The notes: a model not told the origin generated them from the letters alone. DNA of 5,844 bases from Bacteroidota bacterium (GCA_963169595.1 CAUJFM010000007.1:1-5844); one strand, 5' to 3'; shown: positions 1-5,844, counted from the stretch's first letter. Program-made: numbers and translations.

Positions 1-46
1 GGAAAAGGAGGATGTGATCGCGATGGCGGCCCGGTTGGGGCTGTGA
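1..46 (+). CDS. C-terminal end of an unidentified plus-strand protein (partial)
   Basis: Reading the plus strand from base 2 gives 14 sense codons, EKEDVIAMAARLGL, followed by TGA at 44-46. The residues are plausible for the amphipathic C-terminal helix of a real protein, and the frame is open to the left edge, so the gene would begin outside the window. Its stop is 10 bp from the stop of the convergent TfoX-like gene, a tight tail-to-tail arrangement with no visible hairpin between them. Too little is visible to name a family. The other frames here are less protein-like, but with so few codons the call is only tentative. Confidence 0.4.
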   Translation, partial: EKEDVIAMAARLGL

Positions 47-56
47 GCCGACCTTG

Positions 57-389
57 CTAACGCCCGGCCTTCTTCCTGGCCTTGGGCAGCGGCAGCGCCT
101 CTCCCATCCGCAACAGGATCCCGGGCAGACTTCGGTCCCCGACGATCAGTGCTTCCGGCACGAGGTAGTAATCCTTGCTGCCGGGGTAGGCAGGGGCGCG
201 TTCGCAATGCGGGTCCAGGGCGGCGCTCTCGGGCATCATCTTCACAAAGAGCTGGTCGTCGCAGATGAAGGCCACCGGCTTGCCGTCCGCATACAGGGCG
301 AACTCCCCGAACATGGCCTTCACACTGAAGCGGTCGGCATGGCCCAGCTGGGCGAGGATGAAGGCGGCGGTGTCCTTGCGGGTGGCCAT
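57..389 (-). CDS. TfoX/Sxy N-terminal domain protein
   Basis: A 110-aa protein consisting of a single TfoX N-terminal domain. The family signature is visible at residues 24-50: KAMFGEF, then LYADGKPVAFICDDQLFVK. It is followed by the usual YYLVPE block (75-79) and a basic tail (LPKARKKAGR, 101-110). In gamma-proteobacteria Sxy/TfoX is a coactivator of competence genes and has both an N- and a C-terminal domain. Short stand-alone N-domain proteins like this one are widespread and their role is not established, so a competence role should not be assumed. The ATG at 389 is chosen because the family match begins just after it; a further in-frame GTG at 458 would run well into the epimerase gene. 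The gene starts 5 bp after the epimerase stop, suggesting cotranscription. An AGGAGA lies inside the end of the epimerase gene, 13 nt before the ATG, which is too far for a normal Shine-Dalgarno. The protein is probably cytoplasmic, since no signal peptide or membrane segment is seen. Confidence 0.85.
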   Translation of the reverse strand: MATRKDTAAFILAQLGHADRFSVKAMFGEFALYADGKPVAFICDDQLFVKMMPESAALDPHCERAPAYPGSKDYYLVPEALIVGDRSLPGILLRMGEALPLPKARKKAGR

Positions 390-394
390 GGTGC

Positions 395-805
395 TCAGGC
401 GATCTCCTGGGTGAGCTCCACGAGGACGCCGTGGGCGCTCTTCGGGTGGATGAAGCACACCAGCTTGTTGTCCGCACCGCGCTTCGGTTCCTCGTTCAGC
501 AGGGTGAAGCCTTCGGCCTTCAGGCGTGCCATCTCCGCCCGGATGTCGGCCACCTCAAAGGCGATGTGGTGGATGCCCTCCCCGCGCTTCTCGATGGCCT
601 TGGCGATGGGCCCGTCGGGACGGGTGCTTTCCAAGAGCTCGATCTTGTTGGGCCCGCTGCGGAAGAAGGAGGTCATCACCCCTTCACTTTCCACCGCCTC
701 CCGCTTGTAGGGGCCTTCCCCGAGCAGCCTGGTGTAGACGGCCTCGGCGCTGACCAGGTCCTTCACGGCGATGCCGATGTGCTCGATGCGCAACAGGTGT
801 TCCAT
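395..805 (-). CDS. mce: Methylmalonyl-CoA epimerase
   Basis: A 136-aa cytoplasmic enzyme of the vicinal oxygen chelate (VOC/glyoxalase) superfamily. It interconverts (R)- and (S)-methylmalonyl-CoA, linking propionyl-CoA metabolism to methylmalonyl-CoA mutase and succinyl-CoA. Two VOC modules are visible. The first opens with IEHIGIAV (His9) and includes GPNKIELLES (Glu56). The second opens with GIHHIAFEV (His80) and ends HPKSAHGVLVELTQ (Glu130). These match the metal-ligand positions of the family. The Glu56 position is Gln in the Propionibacterium shermanii enzyme and Glu in the human enzyme, whose NTKMELL and MHHICIEV segments align well by eye. The length is normal for bacterial members. 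I chose the ATG at 805; a GTG at 811 adds two residues and is less likely because it lies inside a candidate -7 promoter element. No mutase or carboxylase genes are visible nearby. The TfoX-like gene follows 5 bp after the stop. Confidence 0.93.
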   Translation of the reverse strand: MEHLLRIEHIGIAVKDLVSAEAVYTRLLGEGPYKREAVESEGVMTSFFRSGPNKIELLESTRPDGPIAKAIEKRGEGIHHIAFEVADIRAEMARLKAEGFTLLNEEPKRGADNKLVCFIHPKSAHGVLVELTQEIA

Positions 806-810
806 GCCCA

Positions 811-841
811 CAAAGGTCGACCAGTGGCCGTGAACGAAAAA
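811..841 (-). promoter_or_regulatory. Candidate Bacteroidota-type promoter for the epimerase/TfoX unit
   Basis: On the minus strand the sequence GACCTTTG (818-811) resembles the -7 element TAnnTTTG with one mismatch. A TTTT (841-838) stands 19 nt upstream in place of the -33 TTTG. The spacing equals the Bacteroidota optimum, but the match is imperfect. The start site would fall only a few bases before the ATG at 805, giving a nearly leaderless mRNA. The unit needs its own promoter because a strong terminator lies directly upstream. This is motif inference only. Confidence 0.3.
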
Positions 842-864
842 GCCCTCCGCTGGGAGGGCCTTTT
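837..864 (-). terminator. Rho-independent terminator of the T9SS-like gene
   Basis: A 7-bp perfect GC-rich stem (842-848 GCCCTCC paired with 853-859 GGAGGGC) closes a 4-nt loop. On the minus strand it is followed directly by five T residues (841-837). It starts 22 nt after the stop codon of the gene at 882-1670, so it should end that transcript and insulate the epimerase unit. Flanking A and T runs (837-841 and 861-864) also make the structure nearly symmetric, so it could act in both directions, although no plus-strand gene is evident here. Confidence 0.9.
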
Positions 865-881
865 CCAGTTCGATGGTGGGA

Positions 882-1670
882 TCAACGCTTGATGAACGTC
901 TCGCCCATCTTGTTGTCGTAGTTGAGGTAATAGAGGTCCTTCTTCAGGGTGCTCACATCCACACTGTTGCCGTAGCCGCGCTTCACGATGTTGCCGTATT
1001 GATCGTAGATCTCGTACAGGGTGTTGGCGCTGAAAGTGATCACATCCTTGGGCTTGGCCGGGCTCCAGGTCACCGGGGCCACACTGGCGTCCGTGTACTT
1101 CACGGCCTCGCTGAAGCGGGCGCGCTTGGTGAGGTCCACCTGCTTCACGCGGAAGGTGTTCTCGCCGCTGTGGGGCGTGACCTTGAAAGAGTAGGTGTGC
1201 TCGCCGGGACGGCCATTCCCCATCACCTCGCCCACCTTCACCCACTTGTTCCAGCGCTTCTGTTCCACGATGTAGGCCAGTTCGCCGGTCTCGTTGGTGG
1301 TGGTCCAGGTGTAGGTGCCGTCGGAAGCGACGGACTGCTTCACGATGTCGAAGGTGCTCTTCGGACGGAGGACCTCCGGGTTGAGGATCACCGGTGTGCA
1401 GCCATCCTTGTGCTTCACCTTCACCACGATGGGATCGCCCACCTTCAGGCCGTAGTTCCCCAGGTCCACCTCGAAGGCGCTGGAGTTGATCTCGTCCGTG
1501 GCGATCTGGTCGTTCACCGTCACCTCGAACACGCAGAAACCCACGCCAGCCTCGGAGAAGGGGTTCTGGATGAAGAGGTTCTTGCCTTGGTATTGGCCTT
1601 CAAGCACAATGACCCCGGCAATGCTGCGCAGGGTGAGCAGGGCGGCGAAAGCAAGGATCGGAAGGCGCAT
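882..1670 (-). CDS. Secreted protein with FN3-like segment and T9SS type A-like sorting domain
   Basis: A 262-aa exported protein of unknown function. Residues 1-19 form a signal peptide (MRLPILAFAALLTLRSIAG), with cleavage probably after IAG. Residues 20-105 hold a beta-rich region with the only two cysteines of the mature protein, Cys46 and Cys91, which could form a disulfide. Residues 107-193 resemble the FN3-like module that often precedes T9SS tails (YTWTTTNETGELAYIVEQ, HTYSFKVTPHSGENTFRVKQ, RFSEAVKY). Residues 212-262 look like a type A sorting domain: LYEIYDQYGNIVKRG, a VDVSTL turn, LYYLNYD and a basic FIKR end. The glycine usual in the L-x-x-G-x-Y-x-L turn is Asp245. From memory, close relatives occur widely in Flavobacteriia as hypothetical proteins; this was not checked. 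The start is the only sensible ATG before the signal peptide. A 104-bp gap separates it from DUF1684, and a strong terminator follows. A TATCCTTG (1700-1693) might be a -7 element but has no -33 partner. An alternative is that it stays periplasmic and is not T9SS cargo. Confidence 0.8.
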   Translation of the reverse strand: MRLPILAFAALLTLRSIAGVIVLEGQYQGKNLFIQNPFSEAGVGFCVFEVTVNDQIATDEINSSAFEVDLGNYGLKVGDPIVVKVKHKDGCTPVILNPEVLRPKSTFDIVKQSVASDGTYTWTTTNETGELAYIVEQKRWNKWVKVGEVMGNGRPGEHTYSFKVTPHSGENTFRVKQVDLTKRARFSEAVKYTDASVAPVTWSPAKPKDVITFSANTLYEIYDQYGNIVKRGYGNSVDVSTLKKDLYYLNYDNKMGETFIKR

Positions 1671-1774
1671 GGTCTGGTGGCTCTACAAGCGACAAGGATA
1701 CGAGATCGGCAGGGCTTTTCCGAGCCCAATGGGGGTCTTCTACGGAGTCCTGCCGTCCTTGTTTCGGCCGGTCA

Positions 1775-2380
1775 TCAGTGCCCGAAGGCCTTCACGCCCG
1801 CCTCCACCGGTATTTCCAGGTGGTTCTCGGGCGGCGGGATGGGGCAGCTGTAGCGACCGCCGTAGGCACAGTAGGGATTGTAGGCCCTGTTGAAGTCGAG
1901 CTCCACCTGGGGCCCCAGCGGGCCAGTGAGGTCCAGGTAACGACCACCTCCATAGGTGCTCTCCCCATTGGTGGGGTCGGTGAAGGGGATGAAAAGGTAG
2001 TTGACGTACTCGGACCGCTTGCTCAGCTCGATGTTGCGGTACACCGTGAGGCGCTCCTTGCGGCCGAGCAGGGTGAAGGTGAGCACCCCGACCGGCTCGT
2101 ACATGGGCAGCCGGTCCGTGGTGGTCTTCATGGCAAAGGCCTTGCCCTTCCTGGGCTTGAAGGTGGCCCGCACCCGGAAGCGCGCATCCGGGGCGAAGCG
2201 CTCCAGCTCGGTGAACCCGGGCCGGTGCTCAAGCGGCAGCGGGGTGTGGTCGGGGTCGCGGTATTCGGCGTTGATCCGGCCCCAATAGGCCTGAAGGCTG
2301 TCCAGCCAGAGCTGGTCCACGTCCTGGGCCCGGGTGGAGAGAGAGCCCACCAGCAGGAGGAAGATCGCCAGCGTACGCAT
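1775..2380 (-). CDS. DUF1684 family protein with signal peptide
   Basis: A 201-aa protein of the DUF1684 family, whose biochemical function is not established. The family core is clear in the C-terminal half: YLFIPFTDPTNGESTYGGGRYLDL (residues 128-151, shown by its PFTDPTNG and TYGGGRYLD parts), then LDFNRAYNPYCAYGGRYSCP (161-180) and PPPENHLEIPVEAG (182-195). Cys171 and Cys179 sit in the conserved CAY and SCP positions. Residues 1-19 (MRTLAIFLLLVGSLSTRAQ) form a Sec signal peptide with no lipobox, so a soluble periplasmic location is expected. Length is normal for the family. The ATG at 2380 overlaps the TGA of the upstream lipoprotein gene by one base (TGATG), which strongly suggests translational coupling and a shared operon. 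The C-terminus (VKAFGH) is complete. The family assignment is firm; the role in the envelope is inference from neighbours. Confidence 0.88.
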   Translation of the reverse strand: MRTLAIFLLLVGSLSTRAQDVDQLWLDSLQAYWGRINAEYRDPDHTPLPLEHRPGFTELERFAPDARFRVRATFKPRKGKAFAMKTTTDRLPMYEPVGVLTFTLLGRKERLTVYRNIELSKRSEYVNYLFIPFTDPTNGESTYGGGRYLDLTGPLGPQVELDFNRAYNPYCAYGGRYSCPIPPPENHLEIPVEAGVKAFGH

Positions 2381-2904
2381 CAGGCCGGTCGTTGGGTGCG
2401 GATGGAACCGCTCATGCGGGCCACGTCCGCCTCGTTGAAGCGACCGTCCTGGGCATCCTGCACCACGAAGGTGCGGCCGTCCACCGTCACGATCCGCTGG
2501 AAGTGGATGAAGGTGAGGTCCTCATCGGGGAACTGGGAACGGTACACCAGCAGCTCGGGCGTTTCCTCGATCACCGTGTGCTTCTGCAGCATGTCGCGCT
2601 CCAGGTCGGCCTTCAGCCGCGCCAGGTCACCGGGCTCCTCGGTGATGGTGAGCGCGAACCGCTCCCCGGCACGCACCTCCAGCCAGCCGAACTCCTCGTT
2701 GAAGCGCACGGCCACGCTGTCGGCGCCCAAAGTGGCGGGGTCGCCCAGGTGCAGGGTGAAGGGCACATCGTGCGGGGCCAGGTCGACCACCAGGGTGGCC
2801 ACAGCGGTGGTGTCCGCTTGGGTCGCCTGGTCGCCGGCCTCGGGTGCGCCACCGCCACAGGCCCCGAGCATGATCAAGGATGCCGAAAGGATCGCATACT
2901 TCAT
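2380..2904 (-). CDS. Hypothetical lipoprotein
   Basis: A 174-aa predicted lipoprotein that I do not recognise. Residues 1-16 (MKYAILSASLIMLGAC) are a signal peptide ending in a lipobox LGAC, with Cys16 as the lipidation site. A short Gly/Ala/Thr-rich tether (17-35, GGGAPEAGDQATQADTTAV) leads to a globular part of about 135 residues. That part alternates beta-like stretches (ATLVVDLAPHDVPFTLHL, WLEVRAGERFALTI) with a charged helix (LARLKADLERDMLQKH, 94-109), then more strands (ELLVYRSQ, FIHFQRIVTVDGRTFVVQDA). The pattern is vaguely like small PsbP/DcrB-type folds, which is speculation. It begins 20 bp after the macroglobulin stop and overlaps DUF1684 by one base, so all three are probably one operon. 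The ATG at 2904 is required for the lipoprotein signal. An exact TACATTTG element lies 4 nt upstream. Confidence 0.85.
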   Translation of the reverse strand: MKYAILSASLIMLGACGGGAPEAGDQATQADTTAVATLVVDLAPHDVPFTLHLGDPATLGADSVAVRFNEEFGWLEVRAGERFALTITEEPGDLARLKADLERDMLQKHTVIEETPELLVYRSQFPDEDLTFIHFQRIVTVDGRTFVVQDAQDGRFNEADVARMSGSIRTQRPA

Positions 2905-2908
2905 TCCC

Positions 2909-2916
2909 CAAATGTA
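2909..2916 (-). promoter_or_regulatory. Candidate internal -7 element (TAnnTTTG) before the lipoprotein gene
   Basis: The minus strand reads TACATTTG in the 20-bp gap between the macroglobulin stop and the lipoprotein ATG, an exact match to the Bacteroidota -7 consensus. No TTTG is present at the expected -33 distance, where GAAG is found. The element ends 4 nt before the ATG, so any transcript would be nearly leaderless. It may be a weak internal promoter or chance. Confidence 0.3.
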
Positions 2917-2924
2917 TCCGCCAT

Positions 2925-5844
2925 TCACTCCTGCACTTCCAGCCGCAACCCTTCGCTGTGCGAACTGAACTCCGGCGCGTACATGCACATGGCGGTGGTG
3001 ATGCCGTTGCTGAACTCCCCGGCGTGCGTCACCTTCAGGTCGAACTCGAACACATAGGTGCCGGGTGCCACGCGGTCGAAGAAGAAGTGCATGGCCGCAT
3101 CGCGGACGCTGCGGTAGTAGCCCAGGCCGCCCTTCCATTCGTAACCGCTGAGCGCATCCACCGGTTCGAGACCTGCGGCGCGGAGGTCCTTCAGGTGCAC
3201 ATGGTCGAGCCAGCGGTCGGTGCGCAGCTCCACACGCACGGTGAGCCGGTCGCCGGGCTTCAGTGCACGCCCGTTGGTCAGCTCGATCAAGCGCGTGCCC
3301 GCATCGGTCTGCTCGCGCAGCATCACGGTCCGCTTCAGACTGAACGGCGACCCGTGCGACTTCACCTTGTCCATCTGCTCGAAGTACTGCCAATGGAGCG
3401 CGCCCCATTGCACACCGTCGCTTGCGGTGGTGACGGTCACGCGGCCCATCGCCGGCTTCACCTCCGCACCTGTCCAGCTCTGCTCGAAATAGCCCGTGCC
3501 GGTCTCCTGCTCCGCAGGCCTCACCTCCTGATCACCCACACGGATCACCGGTGCATCGGTGGGCTCCAGCCAGTCATCACCCACCAGCAGCAAGGCATAG
3601 CAGGCATCGGCTGTGGCCTTGGTGGTCCGCCAGTCGGTGGTGCGCTTCAGGGTGAGCAGGTGCTGGCGCAGGGCGTTGACCTTCTGCTTGTCGCGCGCCA
3701 CCAGCTCAAAGGCCTCGATCATCAGGGCATGCGTCTCCGTGGGGAAGCTGTTCCAAGCGTAGCCGGCGCGGAAGTCCCTCCAGTACATGCCGAGCTCATC
3801 GCTCACCGTGGCGCGCTGCGCAAGCGACTCCATGATCAACGCCGGAGCGGTCGCCCCATCCACCATGCGGTGCAGGAGGATGGCGATCATGGCCTGTTCC
3901 TGCAGCCCGTACTTCAACCAATCGCGTTGGGCGCGTTCGAGGATGAAGACCGCCGCGCTTCCCTTCTTCCGGTCCAGGGCACGCTGCGGGAAGTGGCTGC
4001 GCGAATAGAGGTAGTGGATGTCCTCTGCGGAGGGGTCGGGCAGGCTGTCCACGGTGGTGCCTCGCAGTCGGCGCTGATGCTCGCGCTCCACCTCCAGGTC
4101 CAGCCAGTCGATGGCGCGTTCGATCATGCGGCGCTCGTCGGTGCCGCGCCCGAGGTCGAGTGCGCCCAGCTGCTGCAGATGACCGAAGCCCGCCACGATG
4201 TGCTGCGTGATGTAGCGCGAGGGCTGCATCCCGCTCCACCAGCCCCAGCCCCCCTGGGGCAACTGTTGCTCGGCCAGCTTCTTCAGGGATGCGGCCTCCT
4301 CCCCGGCCATGCGCTGCAGGTCGAAGAAGAGCGCGATGCGGCGCTTGCGTTCGCCTTCATCCCTGGCGTTGAGCAGCCACGGCGTCTCCTCCAGCACGAT
4401 GCCCTTCAACTCGGGGTTCTTCTCCAGGTTGCTGAGGAAGGCCTGCTCGTTGCCCGGACCGCCCTTGCTCCACGCCTCGAACACCTGCTTCACCTGTGGC
4501 CGCTGCTGCACGATGTGCGTGGCCAGGCGGTTGGCGTAGTAGCGGCTGAAGACCTGCTCCGCACATTCGTGCGGGAACTCCATCAGGTAGGGCAGCGCCT
4601 GCACGGCGTACCAGGCCGGGTTGGGCGTGTACTCCAACTTCAGGCTCTGGTGCCGCATGGTGGACGACGATGCGCTCACCAGGTTCTTCAGCTCGAAGGT
4701 CCGTGTACCCGCCTTGCTCATGGCGATGGGCACGCTCTCGGTGACGAGCACCCGGTCGGTGAGGATGGGTAGTGGACGCTCCTCACCATCGCTCATCCCT
4801 GCTGCGCTGGCCGTGATGCGCACCGCCACCACGTCCAGGCCCTCGGGCACGGCCACGCTCCACGCGACCACGGCACTGCTCCCCGGCGCTGCCGTGAACG
4901 CGCGCTCGGCCTGCTTGAGGGTGAAGCGATCGCCCACCGGCTTGTTGGTGAGGGGGTCGAAGAGCTCAAGACGCGCGGTACCACTGATCGTACCGCCCTC
5001 CACCACGTTCACCTTGGCGGTGAGCGTGATGCGATCGCCCTGGCGCAGGAAACGCGGCAGGTTGGGCACCACCATCAGCGGCTTCTGCGTGATGGTGCTG
5101 CGTGTGAACTGCGCGGTCTTGAGGTCGTTGGTGTGCGCCAGGCCCATGAAGTTCCAGCGCGTGAGCGCATCGGGCATGGTGAAGCGCAGCAGCACACTTC
5201 CGTCGCGATCGGTGAGCAGGTCGGGGAAGAAGAAAGCGGTCTCGCGGAAGTCGGTGCGGAGCGGCGTGGGCGCCGGTGAAGAGGAGGCTCCCTCCTTCTC
5301 GCCGATCACCACCTTCTCCAGGACCACTCCGCTCTCCGATGCATCGGCCATCGCAAAGAACCCTTCGGCTTGCGCTTCCTCCCGCATGACCACGCCGGGC
5401 ATGGCCTGCAGCATGACTTCGCCATCCCCGCGCGCCGCATGGCCCCGTATCCCTCCCCCCGCATTTCCTCCCCACATGTACTGCATGGACCCTTCACCCA
5501 CGGACAGATCCGGGTAGTGACGCACACTGTCCTGCGCAACTCCGCCCATCCAGCTGATCCATTGGGGGCCGGCCTCACCGAACGGTCCTGCCGTGCCCCA
5601 GGCCAGCCGTTCGTGGTTGGTGCCCCACACGTTCATCCACCATTCGGGCAGGGCGAACCGGTCCAATGAGGCATCGTACAGGGTGGCCAGCACCTGCGCG
5701 GCCACCTGCTCCTTCTTCGGACCGGTGATCTTCAGTCGCCATTCCTCCTTCGCACCGGGCAGCAGCTTGTCGCGGAAGCTCATCCATTCCACCTTCAGCT
5801 GCTTGTTGGTCCAGGGCACTTCGATGCGCAGTGAGCGAAGGTGC
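2925..5844 (-). CDS. Alpha-2-macroglobulin family protein, C-terminal ~970 residues (5' end outside the window)
   Basis: The frame is open to the right edge (HLRSLRIEV precedes the first internal GTG at 5819), so the N-terminal MG domains and export signal are missing from view. Residue numbers count from that GTG. Residues 1-65 (SFRDKLLPG, LYDASLD) close an MG domain. Residues ~107-187 are a low-complexity linker in the bait-region position. Residues 189-285 hold the conserved A2M segment (RTDFRETAFFFP, LTRWNFMGLAHTND). The thioester motif CAEQ is at 419-422, with Cys419 and Gln422 able to form the internal thioester. It opens a helical thioester domain (~410-750, with QGGWGWWSG and KATADACYALL). 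Residues ~820-964 form the C-terminal beta domain. Bacterial macroglobulins are periplasmic or lipid-anchored proteins thought to trap invading proteases covalently. Bacteroidota members are typically about 1,900-2,000 aa, so roughly half is seen. It is first in a likely operon with the lipoprotein and DUF1684. The penicillin-binding protein 1C often paired with such genes is not downstream. Confidence 0.95.
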   Translation of the reverse strand, partial: HLRSLRIEVPWTNKQLKVEWMSFRDKLLPGAKEEWRLKITGPKKEQVAAQVLATLYDASLDRFALPEWWMNVWGTNHERLAWGTAGPFGEAGPQWISWMGGVAQDSVRHYPDLSVGEGSMQYMWGGNAGGGIRGHAARGDGEVMLQAMPGVVMREEAQAEGFFAMADASESGVVLEKVVIGEKEGASSSPAPTPLRTDFRETAFFFPDLLTDRDGSVLLRFTMPDALTRWNFMGLAHTNDLKTAQFTRSTITQKPLMVVPNLPRFLRQGDRITLTAKVNVVEGGTISGTARLELFDPLTNKPVGDRFTLKQAERAFTAAPGSSAVVAWSVAVPEGLDVVAVRITASAAGMSDGEERPLPILTDRVLVTESVPIAMSKAGTRTFELKNLVSASSSTMRHQSLKLEYTPNPAWYAVQALPYLMEFPHECAEQVFSRYYANRLATHIVQQRPQVKQVFEAWSKGGPGNEQAFLSNLEKNPELKGIVLEETPWLLNARDEGERKRRIALFFDLQRMAGEEAASLKKLAEQQLPQGGWGWWSGMQPSRYITQHIVAGFGHLQQLGALDLGRGTDERRMIERAIDWLDLEVEREHQRRLRGTTVDSLPDPSAEDIHYLYSRSHFPQRALDRKKGSAAVFILERAQRDWLKYGLQEQAMIAILLHRMVDGATAPALIMESLAQRATVSDELGMYWRDFRAGYAWNSFPTETHALMIEAFELVARDKQKVNALRQHLLTLKRTTDWRTTKATADACYALLLVGDDWLEPTDAPVIRVGDQEVRPAEQETGTGYFEQSWTGAEVKPAMGRVTVTTASDGVQWGALHWQYFEQMDKVKSHGSPFSLKRTVMLREQTDAGTRLIELTNGRALKPGDRLTVRVELRTDRWLDHVHLKDLRAAGLEPVDALSGYEWKGGLGYYRSVRDAAMHFFFDRVAPGTYVFEFDLKVTHAGEFSNGITTAMCMYAPEFSSHSEGLRLEVQE

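Noticed and set aside
6..25. AGGAGG followed by an ATG at 23 on the plus strand, resembling a ribosome binding site and start
   Set aside because: The frame from that ATG stops after seven codons, and the same frame is open upstream, so it is better read as the end of a gene.
1693..1727. TATCCTTG (minus strand) and a nearby 5-bp GGGCT/AGCCC inverted repeat before the T9SS-like gene
   Set aside because: The -7-like element has no -33 partner at the right distance, and the inverted repeat is short with no T tract, so neither a promoter nor a terminator can be supported.
873..1853. A 326-codon plus-strand open frame opposite the T9SS-like gene
   Set aside because: It has shadow composition (His, Val and Leu repeats) and no domain. 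It also runs across the terminator-side gap, the intergenic region and two real minus-strand genes.
1778..2968. A 396-codon plus-strand open frame opposite DUF1684 and the lipoprotein
   Set aside because: Both minus-strand genes have signal peptides, family motifs and coupled junctions; the plus frame shows none of these.
2905..3408. Upstream in-frame extension of the lipoprotein reading frame
   Set aside because: The extension lies wholly inside the macroglobulin gene, is very Arg/Ala-rich, and would bury the lipoprotein signal peptide.
2880..4772. A 630-codon open frame on the plus strand opposite the macroglobulin gene
   Set aside because: It is an antisense shadow. The macroglobulin on the other strand has clear family motifs, while this frame is rich in His, Leu, Val and Gly with no recognisable domain, as expected when GC-rich third positions remove stops on the opposite strand.

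Overview
The window (GC-rich, roughly 60-65% by eye) looks like chromosomal DNA of a high-GC member of the Bacteroidota, probably an uncultivated Flavobacteriales-type lineage. Four things point there: a large alpha-2-macroglobulin of the Bacteroidota type, a protein ending in what looks like a type IX secretion (T9SS) type A sorting domain, one exact match to the Bacteroidota -7 promoter element (TAnnTTTG), and few Shine-Dalgarno sequences. The taxonomic call is inference; there is no rRNA or tRNA here.

All six well-supported genes are on the minus strand, so transcription runs from right to left. (1) The right half (2925 to the right edge) is the C-terminal ~970 codons of a thioester-containing alpha-2-macroglobulin, whose N-terminus lies outside the window. 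(2) After only 20 bp comes an unrecognised 174-aa lipoprotein (2380-2904). (3) Its stop codon overlaps the start of a DUF1684 protein with a signal peptide (1775-2380, TGATG junction). These three genes look like one envelope-directed operon. (4) After a 104-bp gap comes a 262-aa secreted protein with an FN3-like segment and a T9SS-like C-terminal domain (882-1670). It ends at a strong intrinsic terminator (837-864). (5) A separate two-gene unit follows: methylmalonyl-CoA epimerase (395-805) and a small TfoX N-terminal-domain protein (57-389), 5 bp apart. (6) The first 46 bases probably hold the last codons of a plus-strand gene converging on the TfoX-like gene, with stop codons 10 bp apart.

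Functionally the right two thirds is about the cell envelope and periplasm: a macroglobulin-type protease trap or structural envelope protein, a lipoprotein, an exported DUF1684 protein and a possible T9SS cargo. The left third is metabolic and regulatory: methylmalonyl-CoA interconversion in propionate or succinate metabolism, plus a TfoX-like protein of unknown role.

I see no CRISPR array, insertion sequence, integrase, tRNA, rRNA or notable tandem repeat. No clearly new system can be demonstrated. The best candidate for a second look is the macroglobulin-lipoprotein-DUF1684 cluster, in which the penicillin-binding protein 1C partner often found beside bacterial macroglobulins is absent from the downstream side.
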